Assembly: GCA_005881995.1 (NCBI GenBank)
Contig: VBHV01000225.1
Location: 1-8,239, forward strand
Direction of reading: 5' to 3'
DNA: 8,239 nt
Source of the DNA: Chloroflexota bacterium
Lineage (GTDB): Bacteria; Chloroflexota; Ktedonobacteria; Ktedonobacterales; Ktedonobacteraceae
Numbering within the stretch: position 1 is the first letter of the stretch; every line of letters begins with the position of its first letter. The notes beneath the pieces were generated by a model. It made no database searches. It saw nothing but the letters and a program-made list of their open reading frames with translations, and was not told where the DNA came from. The translations under genes were made by a program, and so were the position numbers. This document shows, piece by piece, positions 1 to 6,483 of this stretch.

Positions 1-681
1 CAGGGCATGACGGTGGTCGAGGCAGCACAGGCGAGTGGCAAATTGTTGATGGAAGCGTTTATGTATCGTTTTCATCCCCAGACCGTCTGGGCATTAGAGC
101 AGGCGCAAGCTGGACGCATCGGGAACATCAAGCTGGTGCGCTCCTCGTTCTCCTTCAATATCCTGCTCCCGCCGCGTCCGCGCGATATCCGCTTGCAGGC
201 AGCGCTTGCGGGCGGCTCGCTGATGGATGTTGGTTGCTACCCCATCAATTTCTGCCGCGCCGTATATGGCCACTCACCTTCCACCGTTGCCGCTCGTGTC
301 TCCACACCAGGCCCGCGAGAAGTAGAACTCGCAGCCAGCGCCGTCCTCGACTTCGGCGGAGGACGTTTCGGCCTGATCGATTCAAGCTTTGAAATCCCGA
401 CGCGCCAGGTATCGGAAATCATCGGCGATCAAGGAACAATCACCATCCCCGTACCCTTTGTGCCAGGAGATGCCGATACCGAGGTAGTGCTGAGCATAGA
501 GGGGCAGATCATTCACCAGCGCATCACCCACGTTGACCAGTACCGGCTAGAGGTCGAACACTTCGGCACCTGCATCCGCACAGGCGCGCAGCCCGCCCTC
601 AGCCTGGCCGAAACCATCGATAACCTCAGAACCATCGAGGCCATCTACCAATCCGCCGGACATCCCTGGCCCCTGGTTTAG
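1..681 (+). CDS. Gfo/Idh/MocA family NAD(P)-dependent oxidoreductase, 3' part (5' end outside window)
   Basis: The frame is open from base 1, before the first internal ATG at 7, so this is the C-terminal part of a longer gene; 226 residues are visible where the family is usually 330-350. The visible start corresponds to the end of the nucleotide-binding Rossmann domain: 'LLMEAFMYRFHPQ' is the typical segment leading into the substrate domain. It is followed by 'GGSLMDVGCYPINFCRAVYG' (the conserved G-G-x-L-x-D-x-G-x-Y block) and by the typical tail 'SLAETIDNLRTIEAIYQSA'. The glycine-rich dinucleotide loop and the EKP catalytic lysine would lie upstream. Family members oxidise or reduce sugars, inositols and related polyols in the cytoplasm; the substrate cannot be told from this part. 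The gene converges on the prenyltransferase with a 4 bp gap and no visible terminator between them. Family assignment is firm. Confidence 0.9.
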   Translation, partial: QGMTVVEAAQASGKLLMEAFMYRFHPQTVWALEQAQAGRIGNIKLVRSSFSFNILLPPRPRDIRLQAALAGGSLMDVGCYPINFCRAVYGHSPSTVAARVSTPGPREVELAASAVLDFGGGRFGLIDSSFEIPTRQVSEIIGDQGTITIPVPFVPGDADTEVVLSIEGQIIHQRITHVDQYRLEVEHFGTCIRTGAQPALSLAETIDNLRTIEAIYQSAGHPWPLV

Positions 682-685
682 TCTT

Positions 686-1609
686 CTATATATGTGCGAA
701 CCCATGTACGAGCAATGCCAATAAAATCAGGAGCGCAGCCAGAAGATTGCCATTGAAATTAGCCGCCATCAGTTTGAGGTAGTGCTTGAGATCACCTCTA
801 GCATCGCGTAAGCTCAACTGCACCGGAATGATGGTCAGCGCGGCGAGGATGCTGTACCAGGGGAAAACCTGTAAGAAAGCATCGATAACAATTGTGATAG
901 CGATCAATAGCAGCAGCAGGGCGCCCACGATGCGCGCCCCATCTTCGCCCAGCGCGACCACCGGCGTCGTCTTCTGGACGGCTTTATCGGCGCGCCAGTG
1001 CAGGAAGTGATGGAAGTACAGCACCGTCATCGTATACAATCCGATGGGCAGCGAGGCCAGAATAGCAACTGGGGTAATAGTGCCTGACTGCACATAGAAC
1101 GAGCCAACCAGTGGTAAAATACCAAACGAGATCAGGATATCCAGTTCGCCAAATCCACGCCCAATATACGCCAGCCGCAATGGTGGCGCGACATAAAAGA
1201 AGGCCAGCAAAAAACCAACCGCGCCAAAGACTATCGCGTAGGGACGATAGAAGCTCAATATCACGCCGCAGATCAGCGCAACCGCGAAGCAACCCAGCGC
1301 CAGCACGCGGTAGTTTTTGAGCGTGAGCTTCTCGTTCAGCAGAAATTGCGAGCCGGTGACCACCGTTGTCCCCTGGGCAACAATGTCCTGCGCGGCCTGG
1401 TCGGCTCCCGCCCCAAAATCAAACACATCGTTGATGACGTTCGCGCCCAGGTGTGCCGCCAGCGCGCCTATCAGCGTCAGTACAAATAATCCCCATTGAA
1501 AGTGGAATCCTTGCTGCCAGGCCAGTACCGCGCCAATGACTACCGGAGCGATCATCACAGGGAGAGTGCGCGCACGCGTGGTTTGCAGAAAAAGTTGCAA
1601 TTTGCTCAT
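686..1609 (-). CDS. UbiA-family prenyltransferase, likely MenA-like (1,4-dihydroxy-2-naphthoate polyprenyltransferase)
   Basis: This is a 307-residue, strongly hydrophobic protein with about eight or nine membrane-spanning stretches, the length and profile of UbiA prenyltransferases. Family members attach a polyprenyl chain to an aromatic acceptor in the membrane; MenA does so in menaquinone synthesis. The first prenyl-diphosphate/Mg motif is intact: N60-D61-x-x-D64, with Asp70 following. 'GRGFGELDILISFG' (150-163) resembles the G-x-G-E-L block of MenA proteins. The second motif, normally D-x-x-x-D, reads H204-W-R-A-D208-K-A-V, so its first acidic residue is a histidine. The start at 1609 is chosen because AGAGGA lies about 9 bases upstream on the minus strand and the protein opens 'MSKLQLFLQTTRARTLPVMI', as the family does; an in-frame start at 1651 would only add an unrelated leader. 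It lies downstream of the rhodanese gene but behind that gene's terminator, so it probably has its own promoter. UbiA family is secure; MenA specificity is likely but unproven. Confidence 0.85.
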   Translation of the reverse strand: MSKLQLFLQTTRARTLPVMIAPVVIGAVLAWQQGFHFQWGLFVLTLIGALAAHLGANVINDVFDFGAGADQAAQDIVAQGTTVVTGSQFLLNEKLTLKNYRVLALGCFAVALICGVILSFYRPYAIVFGAVGFLLAFFYVAPPLRLAYIGRGFGELDILISFGILPLVGSFYVQSGTITPVAILASLPIGLYTMTVLYFHHFLHWRADKAVQKTTPVVALGEDGARIVGALLLLLIAITIVIDAFLQVFPWYSILAALTIIPVQLSLRDARGDLKHYLKLMAANFNGNLLAALLILLALLVHGFAHI

Positions 1610-1670
1610 ACATTCTGTTCCTCTGTACATATCATAGTGCTGGCGTACCAATTGCGCTGGAAACTATCAT

Positions 1671-1725
1671 ACAAAAAGAAAGCGATTGAGCGGAATAACA
1701 ACATAGTTCATCTCCGCTCAATCGC
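1671..1725 (-). terminator. Rho-independent terminator of the rhodanese gene
   Basis: A perfect 13 bp inverted repeat, GCGATTGAGCGGA at 1682-1694 and TCCGCTCAATCGC at 1713-1725, encloses an 18-base loop. Read on the minus strand the stem is followed directly by TTTCTTTTTG (plus-strand bases about 1672-1681), a U-rich run. It begins 18 bases past the rhodanese stop and should uncouple that gene from the downstream prenyltransferase. Confidence 0.85.
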
Positions 1726-1743
1726 CAGGAAAGGGTGTACCTG

Positions 1744-2595
1744 CTATTTTTCAATAGGGGCGCCGATCAGGCTGCCCCACTCGGTCCAGGAGCCATCATA
1801 GTTGCGTACCTTGGGGTAGCCGAGCAAGTAGTGCAGGACATACCAGGTATGGCTGCTGCGCTCGCCAATGCGACAATACGCCACGACTTCTTTGTCGGCT
1901 GTGACGCCCTTGCCCGCGTACAAAGCGCGCAGTTCGTCCGCCGATTTAAACGTGCCATCTTCGCGTACCGCCATTCCCCAGGGGATATTCGCCGCACCGG
2001 GAATGTGACCACCTCGCTGCGCTCCCTCCTGTGGCAGATTGGCGGGGGCCAGCAGTTCGCCGCTGTATTCGCCAGGTGAACGTACATCTACCAGCGCCAC
2101 ATCTGGCTCTCCAAGCTGACTCAGAATTTGGTCGCGAAATGCGCGGATATCGTCCCTGGATTCCTGTGCATGGTAACTGGTGCGAGCATAGGATGGAACG
2201 TCGGTCGTGATCTCCCGCTTATCGGCGAGCCACTTGACCCGTCCGCCATTCAACAGGCGCACATCCTCGTGCCCATAGTACTTGAGTATCCACAAGGCCC
2301 AGGCCGCGAACCAGTTGTTGTTATCCCCGTACAGCACGATCGTCGTATCATTGCTGACACCTGCACCACTGAGCAGCTCTTCTAACTGCCCCTTGTTCAC
2401 AGGCGCGCGCACTACCTGGTCCTGCAGCTCTTTTTTCCAGTTGAAGCCAACCGCGCCGGGAATATGTCCCTGCTCATAGGCCGATGTATCAACATCAACC
2501 TCAATCAATCGCACCTTTGGATCGTGCAAATGAGCTTCCACCCAGTCAGCGTCTACCAGAACTTCTGGATGAACATAACCTTTGTTTTCAGACAT
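1744..2595 (-). CDS. Tandem-rhodanese sulfurtransferase (thiosulfate or 3-mercaptopyruvate type)
   Basis: This is a 283-residue cytoplasmic protein made of two rhodanese domains, the usual length for the family, which moves sulfane sulfur from thiosulfate or mercaptopyruvate to an acceptor through a cysteine persulfide. The N-terminal domain (about 10-125) is the inactive copy: its loop reads 'LYGDNNNWFA' with Asp91 in place of the catalytic Cys. The C-terminal domain (about 150-278) has the active loop C241-R-I-G-E-R-S-S-H and ends with the characteristic 'YDGSWTEWG'. 'HIPGA' occurs in both domains. A CRxGER loop is usual in thiosulfate sulfurtransferases, whereas mercaptopyruvate enzymes tend to have CGSGVT, so thiosulfate is the likelier donor. 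The start at 2595 is preferred over an in-frame GTG at 2601 because AAGGAG (2601-2606) lies 5 bases upstream and would overlap the GTG. The gene is divergent from the LysR gene, 261 bp away, and is closed by a strong terminator. Confidence 0.93.
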   Translation of the reverse strand: MSENKGYVHPEVLVDADWVEAHLHDPKVRLIEVDVDTSAYEQGHIPGAVGFNWKKELQDQVVRAPVNKGQLEELLSGAGVSNDTTIVLYGDNNNWFAAWALWILKYYGHEDVRLLNGGRVKWLADKREITTDVPSYARTSYHAQESRDDIRAFRDQILSQLGEPDVALVDVRSPGEYSGELLAPANLPQEGAQRGGHIPGAANIPWGMAVREDGTFKSADELRALYAGKGVTADKEVVAYCRIGERSSHTWYVLHYLLGYPKVRNYDGSWTEWGSLIGAPIEK

Positions 2596-2700
2596 AACCA
2601 CTCCTTTTTGTTGTGTACAAGAGAAATACCCGATATGCCTGCCTTTTACTAAATGACAAACGGCACATCTATTCTAAGGCATCAGCACCTTTCAAGTAAA

Positions 2701-2736
2701 CAATACCGGCGGAGATAATATTCCCAGCAGGTATTG
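2701..2736. promoter_or_regulatory. Inverted repeat, candidate LysR operator in the divergent intergenic region
   Basis: CAATACC (2701-2707) and GGTATTG (2730-2736) are exact inverted copies 22 bases apart, with the small palindrome AATATT (2717-2722) close to the centre. The right arm overlaps the -35 hexamer of the putative LysR promoter. LysR-type proteins commonly bind imperfect dyads between their own gene and a divergent target, which is the geometry here. A 7 bp arm can arise by chance, so this is a candidate only. Confidence 0.35.
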
Positions 2737-2761
2737 ATTACATTTGTTTTTGTCATACAAT
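2734..2761 (+). promoter_or_regulatory. Putative sigma-70-type promoter of the LysR gene
   Basis: TTGATT (2734-2739) and TACAAT (2756-2761) are separated by 16 bases, matching the -35/-10 consensus at 4 of 6 and 5 of 6 positions. A start near 2768 would leave a leader of roughly 90 bases before the LysR ATG at 2857. No better pair was seen nearby. Confidence 0.45.
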
Positions 2762-2856
2762 GGACGGGTGAGTGTGGGCGGTTTATCATTTCCCCAGAAT
2801 CTGGCATATGTCGGCAACCTGGCGGCTATACAAAACTCTTCAATGGAGAAATTTCT

Positions 2857-3780
2857 ATGAATTTATACCATTTACGTGTATTTCAAACGGTAGCTGAGCA
2901 TGAACATATCACGCGCGCGTCGGAAGATCTCTTCCTCAGTCAACCCGCCGTGACCAAAATAATCCAGCACCTGGAACAAGAAACCGGGCTTGAGTTGATC
3001 GAACGCCATGGAAGGCGTATTGTACTCACGCACGCCGGGAAAGTCTTGCATAACTATGCGCGCCGCCTGTTTGCCCTGGAGCGGGAAATGGAAGATGCCC
3101 TGGCAACCCTGCAGGAGGTTGAGGTAGGTGAAATCAAGCTTGCCGCCAATACCACCACCGGCGTCTATTTCCTGCCGCCGATCGTAGCCCGCTTTCGCGC
3201 GCGCTACCCGCAGGTGGTCCTGAGCATTACCATTCTCAACTCCCATGAAATCATTGAACAGACCTTGAACTGGATTCTCGATTTTGGGCTGGTAGAGGGC
3301 GATCCATCGACCTTTCCAACCCCGTTACAGGCTCAGGCCTTCGCCAAGGATGAACTTGTCCTCGTGGTTGCGCCTGGACATCATTGGAGCGCCATGCAGG
3401 AGTTGAAGCCGGAGATGTTACGTGAGGGAGAACTATTGCTGCGTGAACAGGGGAGCGGCATCCGCGAATCTATAGAACAGGCTTTGCTGCAACACGGCGT
3501 GCATATCAGCCCATTGCTTACGCTGCCGGATAATGAGGCTATCAAGCAAATGGCCATGAGCGGGGTTGGAGCCGCCATCCTCTCTGCGCTGGCGGTGAGG
3601 CGCGAGCTAGCGAGTGGCACCTTGATACGCATTCCCATCTCCGGAGTGGAACTGCGCCCCCAACTGAGCCTGGTGCGGCGCTCCGACAAGCATCTTTCGC
3701 GAGCAGCTCAGGCCTTTTGCGCCCTCCTGCCACTTGAGCAGGAGATGAACGAACTTGACCAGTCTGAGCGTGATGTATAA
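2857..3780 (+). CDS. LysR-family transcriptional regulator
   Basis: This 307-residue protein has the normal LysR length and order. An N-terminal winged helix-turn-helix (about 1-60) contains 'HITRASEDLFLSQPAVTKIIQHLEQETGLELIERHGRRIVLTHAG'-type family residues (key: A-S, S-Q-P-A-V, L-E, G-x-x-L-x-R, T-x-A-G). A linker helix (about 65-90) follows, then a two-lobe ligand-binding domain (about 90-295) starting 'GEIKLAANTTTGVYFLPPIVARFRARYP'. The start at 2857 is chosen because GGAGAA (2845-2850) precedes it at good spacing and 'MNLYHLRVFQTVAEH' is a canonical LysR beginning; a longer reading from 2734 would run across the promoter. It lies between a divergent rhodanese gene and a co-directional cysteine desulfurase 54 bp downstream. 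The likely targets are therefore sulfur-transfer genes, by analogy with CysB/CysL-type regulators; the ligand is unknown. Confidence 0.93.
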   Translation: MNLYHLRVFQTVAEHEHITRASEDLFLSQPAVTKIIQHLEQETGLELIERHGRRIVLTHAGKVLHNYARRLFALEREMEDALATLQEVEVGEIKLAANTTTGVYFLPPIVARFRARYPQVVLSITILNSHEIIEQTLNWILDFGLVEGDPSTFPTPLQAQAFAKDELVLVVAPGHHWSAMQELKPEMLREGELLLREQGSGIRESIEQALLQHGVHISPLLTLPDNEAIKQMAMSGVGAAILSALAVRRELASGTLIRIPISGVELRPQLSLVRRSDKHLSRAAQAFCALLPLEQEMNELDQSERDV

Positions 3781-3834
3781 TTTTTAAAGACCATAGTGGA
3801 AACATTCCAGGTTAATTTGAAAGGCGGCAGGTCA

Positions 3835-5265
3835 ATGACGACAACTACCCGACCATCAACAACCAGGCATTCAGCCTATCCCCGACCTCGTATCGTTGGT
3901 GCAAACACCATGATACCCCTCTTCGACGGTAGTCTGCTGCGCTACGTCAACCTTGACAGCGCGGCCAGCACACCCCCGCTTGTCCGCGTGCAGCAAGCTG
4001 TCGATCATTTTGCTCCCTGGTATTCCAGCGTGCATCGCGGCGCTGGCTACAAATCGCGCCTTTCGACGCATCTCTATGAGCATGCCCGCGAAGTGGTCAT
4101 GCGCTTTACGGGAGCCAATCCGTCAACGCACGAGGTCGTATTCGTGCGCAATACCACCGAAGCCCTCAATTTGCTGGCCCATCGTATCGTCCTCGAACCC
4201 GGCGAACTCGTGTTAACTACACGCATGGAACACCACTCCAACCTGCTACCCTGGTATCGCACTCCCCATGAATTTGTTGAATTGACGCCCGATGGATGCA
4301 TCGACCTGGATGATCTTGAACGCCGCCTGATAGCCCACAAAGGCAAAGTGCGCCTGGTAACTGCCAGCGCCGCCTCCAATGTGACAGGGGTTTTAACCGA
4401 TATGCACCACGTCGCTCGTCTTGCCCATGCGCACGGCGCCCTGGTCGCGGCAGATGTGGCTCAGCTCGCACCCCACCGCTCGCTCTCCATCGGCGCGCTG
4501 GGCGACCCGGAACGCATTGACATCCTGGCGTTTTCCGGCCATAAGCTCTACGCCCCCTATGGTTCCGGTGTCCTGATCGCTCCCGCCACTCTCTTTGCGG
4601 ATGGCGAACCCATGCTGGTTGGGGGTGGAACCGTCTGTCTGGTGACGCGCTCCGGCGTAGCCTGGGCCAGTGGAGCCGATCTCGAAGAGGCAGGTTCCCC
4701 CAATGTCATCGGCGTTGTCGCGATGGCGGCAGCCTTAGAAGAGTTAATGCGCTACGGCATGCAGCGAGTAGCCGCGCACGAACGAGAGCTGACCCGCTAT
4801 ACCATCAAGCGTCTACGCGCCATCCCAGGTATCACCCTCTATGGTCCACCCTGGGACGCCCTGCTTGCTGGAACCCAGGATCGCCTGGGAGTATTCTCCT
4901 TTAACCTTGAGGGGCATTCCTACATCGAGGTGTCGTCAGTACTGGCCAATGAATGGGGTGTAGGTGTACGCAGTGGCTGCTTCTGCGCCCATCAATACGT
5001 CGCCTTCCTCTTAGGTATCTCCGATGAAGACTCCGCCGAGGCGCGTGATCGACTTGTCAAAGGTTTACCCGTTGACCTGCCCGGCATGGTGCGTGCCAGC
5101 ATAGGCCTTGCCAACACCAAAGACGACATCGACCGCCTGATCGCAGGCTTGCAGGCTGTCACCCAGGGCGATATTCGCGCACAATACATCAAAACAGCTA
5201 GCGGCGACCTTGAGCCAGTAGGCGCAACTCACGAGTTTGCCGCCCACGGCGAACGTCTGTTATAA
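3835..5265 (+). CDS. SufS-like cysteine desulfurase (class V aminotransferase fold)
   Basis: This 476-residue PLP enzyme is longer than typical SufS (about 405). It likely takes sulfur from L-cysteine as an enzyme persulfide for Fe-S clusters or other thio-cofactors in the cytoplasm. Key residues are visible: NTTEA near residue 103, HHSN (133-136), PLP-ring Asp207 with Gln210 and His214 in 'DVAQLAPH', Schiff-base Lys237 in 'FSGHKLYAPYG', 'AGSPN', and the cysteine loop R-S-G-C382-F-C384-A-H, where Cys384 aligns with the catalytic Cys of SufS. The ending 'VRASIGLANTKDDIDRLI' is typical. The extra length comes from a roughly 25-residue basic leader, an insert after the cysteine loop ('ISDEDSAEARDRLVKGLPVDLPG') and a C-terminal tail of about 40 residues. 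The ATG at 3835 is preferred to a GTG at 3796 because AAAGGCGG precedes it and homology-like sequence starts after it. No SufBCDU or IscU partner is in view. Cysteine desulfurase is likely; a related class V PLP activity cannot be excluded. Confidence 0.85.
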   Translation: MTTTTRPSTTRHSAYPRPRIVGANTMIPLFDGSLLRYVNLDSAASTPPLVRVQQAVDHFAPWYSSVHRGAGYKSRLSTHLYEHAREVVMRFTGANPSTHEVVFVRNTTEALNLLAHRIVLEPGELVLTTRMEHHSNLLPWYRTPHEFVELTPDGCIDLDDLERRLIAHKGKVRLVTASAASNVTGVLTDMHHVARLAHAHGALVAADVAQLAPHRSLSIGALGDPERIDILAFSGHKLYAPYGSGVLIAPATLFADGEPMLVGGGTVCLVTRSGVAWASGADLEEAGSPNVIGVVAMAAALEELMRYGMQRVAAHERELTRYTIKRLRAIPGITLYGPPWDALLAGTQDRLGVFSFNLEGHSYIEVSSVLANEWGVGVRSGCFCAHQYVAFLLGISDEDSAEARDRLVKGLPVDLPGMVRASIGLANTKDDIDRLIAGLQAVTQGDIRAQYIKTASGDLEPVGATHEFAAHGERLL

Positions 5266-5286
5266 CCGGTTGAACTTGTTTTGCGC

Positions 5287-5315
5287 TTGACTTTGTCATC
5301 CCATTGGAGTACCAT
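5287..5315 (+). promoter_or_regulatory. Putative promoter of the ChrB-domain gene
   Basis: TTGACT (5287-5292) and TACCAT (5310-5315) are separated by 17 bases, matching the -35/-10 consensus at 5 of 6 and 4 of 6 positions. Transcription would begin near 5322, just before the palindrome at 5325-5342, which is a typical place for repression. Confidence 0.5.
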
Positions 5316-5324
5316 AGCTACGTT

Positions 5325-5342
5325 TAGTAACGCTTGTTACTA
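5325..5342. promoter_or_regulatory. 18 bp palindrome, candidate operator
   Basis: TAGTAAC and GTTACTA form a perfect 7 bp inverted repeat around a 4-base GCTT spacer. The site covers the predicted transcription start region and ends 31 bases before the ATG of the ChrB-domain gene. Its length, symmetry and position fit an operator for a dimeric repressor. It lacks a U-tract and has a short stem, so it is not a terminator. The binding protein is unknown; autoregulation by the downstream gene is one option. Confidence 0.5.
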
Positions 5343-5372
5343 GAACTACCTCACCCGTTGGGAGTTCTATTC

Positions 5373-6065
5373 ATGCACGAACGTGAAGCTATACGCTGGT
5401 TACAACTGACCTATAAAGTACCTAGTGAGCCTTCACAAAAGCGCGTCTGGGTCTGGCGGCGGTTACAAAACCTGGGAGCATTTGCCCTGCAAAACTCCGT
5501 CTACCTGCTGCCGTTTTCAGAGGAGGTAGAGAAACAATTCCGCCAGCTCGCCCACGACATTCGCGAGATGGGCGGCGAAGCCAGTATCTTCTCCGTTGTC
5601 GCGCTCGATGCCGCGGATGAACGGCGTATCCTGCAAGTCATCACCGAAGCGCGCAATAACGAATATATCACTGTCATCAAAGTCTGTATGCGTTTCCTCT
5701 CGAAGGCCATGTCCGTCGTGGAGACCCAGGGCTGGAACGAGCAGGTTCACGCCGAATTTGCCGAAGTCCTGGAAAAGGTTCACGTACTCTTCCGGACAGC
5801 CAAACGCCACGACATGCTCGGCGTCCTGACCGCCACCAAACGCGCCGATGCCGCCGAGTCCCTCTCCGCCTGCGAGCAAGTCTTCCGCGTCCTCCTCGAT
5901 CAAGAATACACGAAAGCCCGCCGCATCTTAGACCTGCACAGCAACCTGCTGCTCGTCCCCGCCGAGGGCGATATTGTGGGTATCAATAAACATCTGGTCG
6001 GTCAATCAGAGCAGAAACAGGCAAGCACAGGAGAAGAATCCGAGACTCCAGATTTGCCGATATAA
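5373..6065 (+). CDS. ChrB N-terminal-domain protein (PaaX-like fold), chromate-resistance-regulator related
   Basis: This is a 230-residue cytoplasmic protein. Residues about 5-75 ('WLQLTYKVPSEPSQKRVWVWRRLQNLGAFALQNSVYLLPFSEE' region; key: P-S-x-x-R-V-x-V-W-R-R-L-x-x-L-G-A and Y-L-L-P) match the ChrB N-terminal domain, related to the Cas2-like part of PaaX regulators. In chromate-resistance operons ChrB senses chromate and controls chrA. The remainder (about 80-205) is charged and largely helical, with 'EARNNEYITVIK' and a coiled-coil-like run, and does not show the C-terminal Chromate_resist domain, so the protein is shorter than full ChrB (about 310). The tail is acidic and Glu/Gln-rich. 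The ATG at 5373 has GGGAG (5360-5364) 8 bases upstream; an in-frame TTG at 5334 falls inside the palindrome and is unlikely. No chrA transporter is adjacent. The domain match is by pattern recognition; a role in chromate response is not established here. Confidence 0.7.
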   Translation: MHEREAIRWLQLTYKVPSEPSQKRVWVWRRLQNLGAFALQNSVYLLPFSEEVEKQFRQLAHDIREMGGEASIFSVVALDAADERRILQVITEARNNEYITVIKVCMRFLSKAMSVVETQGWNEQVHAEFAEVLEKVHVLFRTAKRHDMLGVLTATKRADAAESLSACEQVFRVLLDQEYTKARRILDLHSNLLLVPAEGDIVGINKHLVGQSEQKQASTGEESETPDLPI

Positions 6066-6177
6066 TATAAGAGAACTGTGCTCCGCTTCATAGCAAACAA
6101 AACAGATGCATCGTACACTATCTCCATGCAACCAAACGATACCTATCTACGTATAGGAAGATATAGACAACAATTTA

Positions 6178-6198
6178 TTGATACTACTACAGTATCAA
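6178..6198 (+). promoter_or_regulatory. Hairpin abutting the ribosome binding site of the small membrane protein gene
   Basis: TTGATACT (6178-6185) and AGTATCAA (6191-6198) are exact inverted copies around the 5-base loop ACTAC. The right arm runs directly into the purine-rich site AAAAGGGA (6197-6204) of the gene starting at 6211. In RNA the 8 bp stem could hinder or tune ribosome access or protect the 5' end; in DNA the site could be an operator. The surrounding bases are AT-rich and no convincing promoter was placed in the 145 bp after the ChrB-domain gene. Confidence 0.45.
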
Positions 6199-6210
6199 AA
6201 GGGAAATACC

Positions 6211-6366
6211 ATGCAGAAACAACAATACGTTCGACAAAGCAGCGGCGCCAAAGCAATTGCCATTGATGCACGCGCACAACTTATCAAAATTCGCTTACTT
6301 CAACTCCTGGCAGTGATTCTCTCTGCCGCCTTTGCCTGGGGGCTTCATCTCATCTTTGCCCACTAA
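6211..6366 (+). CDS. Small single-span membrane protein, function unknown
   Basis: This is a 51-residue ORF starting at an ATG with AAAAGGGA 6 bases upstream. The first 30 residues are polar and basic ('MQKQQYVRQSSGAKAIAIDARAQLIKIR' region); residues about 31-50 are one hydrophobic segment (L-L-Q-L-L-A-V-I-L-S-A-A-F-A-W-G-L-H-L-I-F) ending in 'AH'. The positive N-terminal side predicts an N-in, C-out single-span protein. The good ribosome binding site, the hydrophobic segment and the terminator-like hairpin 25 bases after the stop support a real gene. I do not recognise the family. It lies between the ChrB-domain gene and the NrtR-like regulator, with no functional hint from either. A frame starting at 6178 would cross the hairpin and is less likely. 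Confidence 0.6.
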   Translation: MQKQQYVRQSSGAKAIAIDARAQLIKIRLLQLLAVILSAAFAWGLHLIFAH

Positions 6367-6391
6367 CCAGGAAAGCGGCAGTAACTATAAA

Positions 6392-6420
6392 AAGAGGGCA
6401 CCCTTCATGGGTGTCCTCTT
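6392..6420. terminator. Terminator-like hairpin downstream of the small membrane protein gene
   Basis: A 12 bp stem with one G-U pair, AAGAGGGCACCC (6392-6403) and GGGTGTCCTCTT (6409-6420), has a 5-base loop. On the plus strand only TTGATTCT follows, a weak U-tract. On the minus strand the stem is followed by TTTTTATAG, a much better one. It probably ends plus-strand transcription of the small gene while also blocking antisense transcription. Confidence 0.6.
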
Positions 6421-6483
6421 GATTCTCACTCTATCTCCTCTCTTCCTCGCAGCCCAAAATGACGAATAGAAGTATAAAAGCCC

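Noticed and set aside
1496..1801. 101-residue plus-strand frame spanning the prenyltransferase start and the terminator
   Set aside because: It runs antisense to two confident genes and through the terminator stem; a shadow frame.
2654..2695. Minus-strand promoter for the rhodanese gene (TTGAAA or TTGTCA as -35)
   Set aside because: Neither hexamer has an acceptable -10 at 15-19 bases. A promoter must lie in this region but I could not place it.
6142..6157. Short inverted repeat CCTAT/ATAGG
   Set aside because: The arms are only 5 bp in AT-rich sequence, with no promoter or gene start positioned to make use of them.
6078..6266. 62-residue plus-strand frame between the ChrB-domain gene and the NrtR-like gene
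   Set aside because: It has no ribosome binding site, overlaps the hairpin and the better-supported small membrane gene in another frame, and has low-complexity polar composition.
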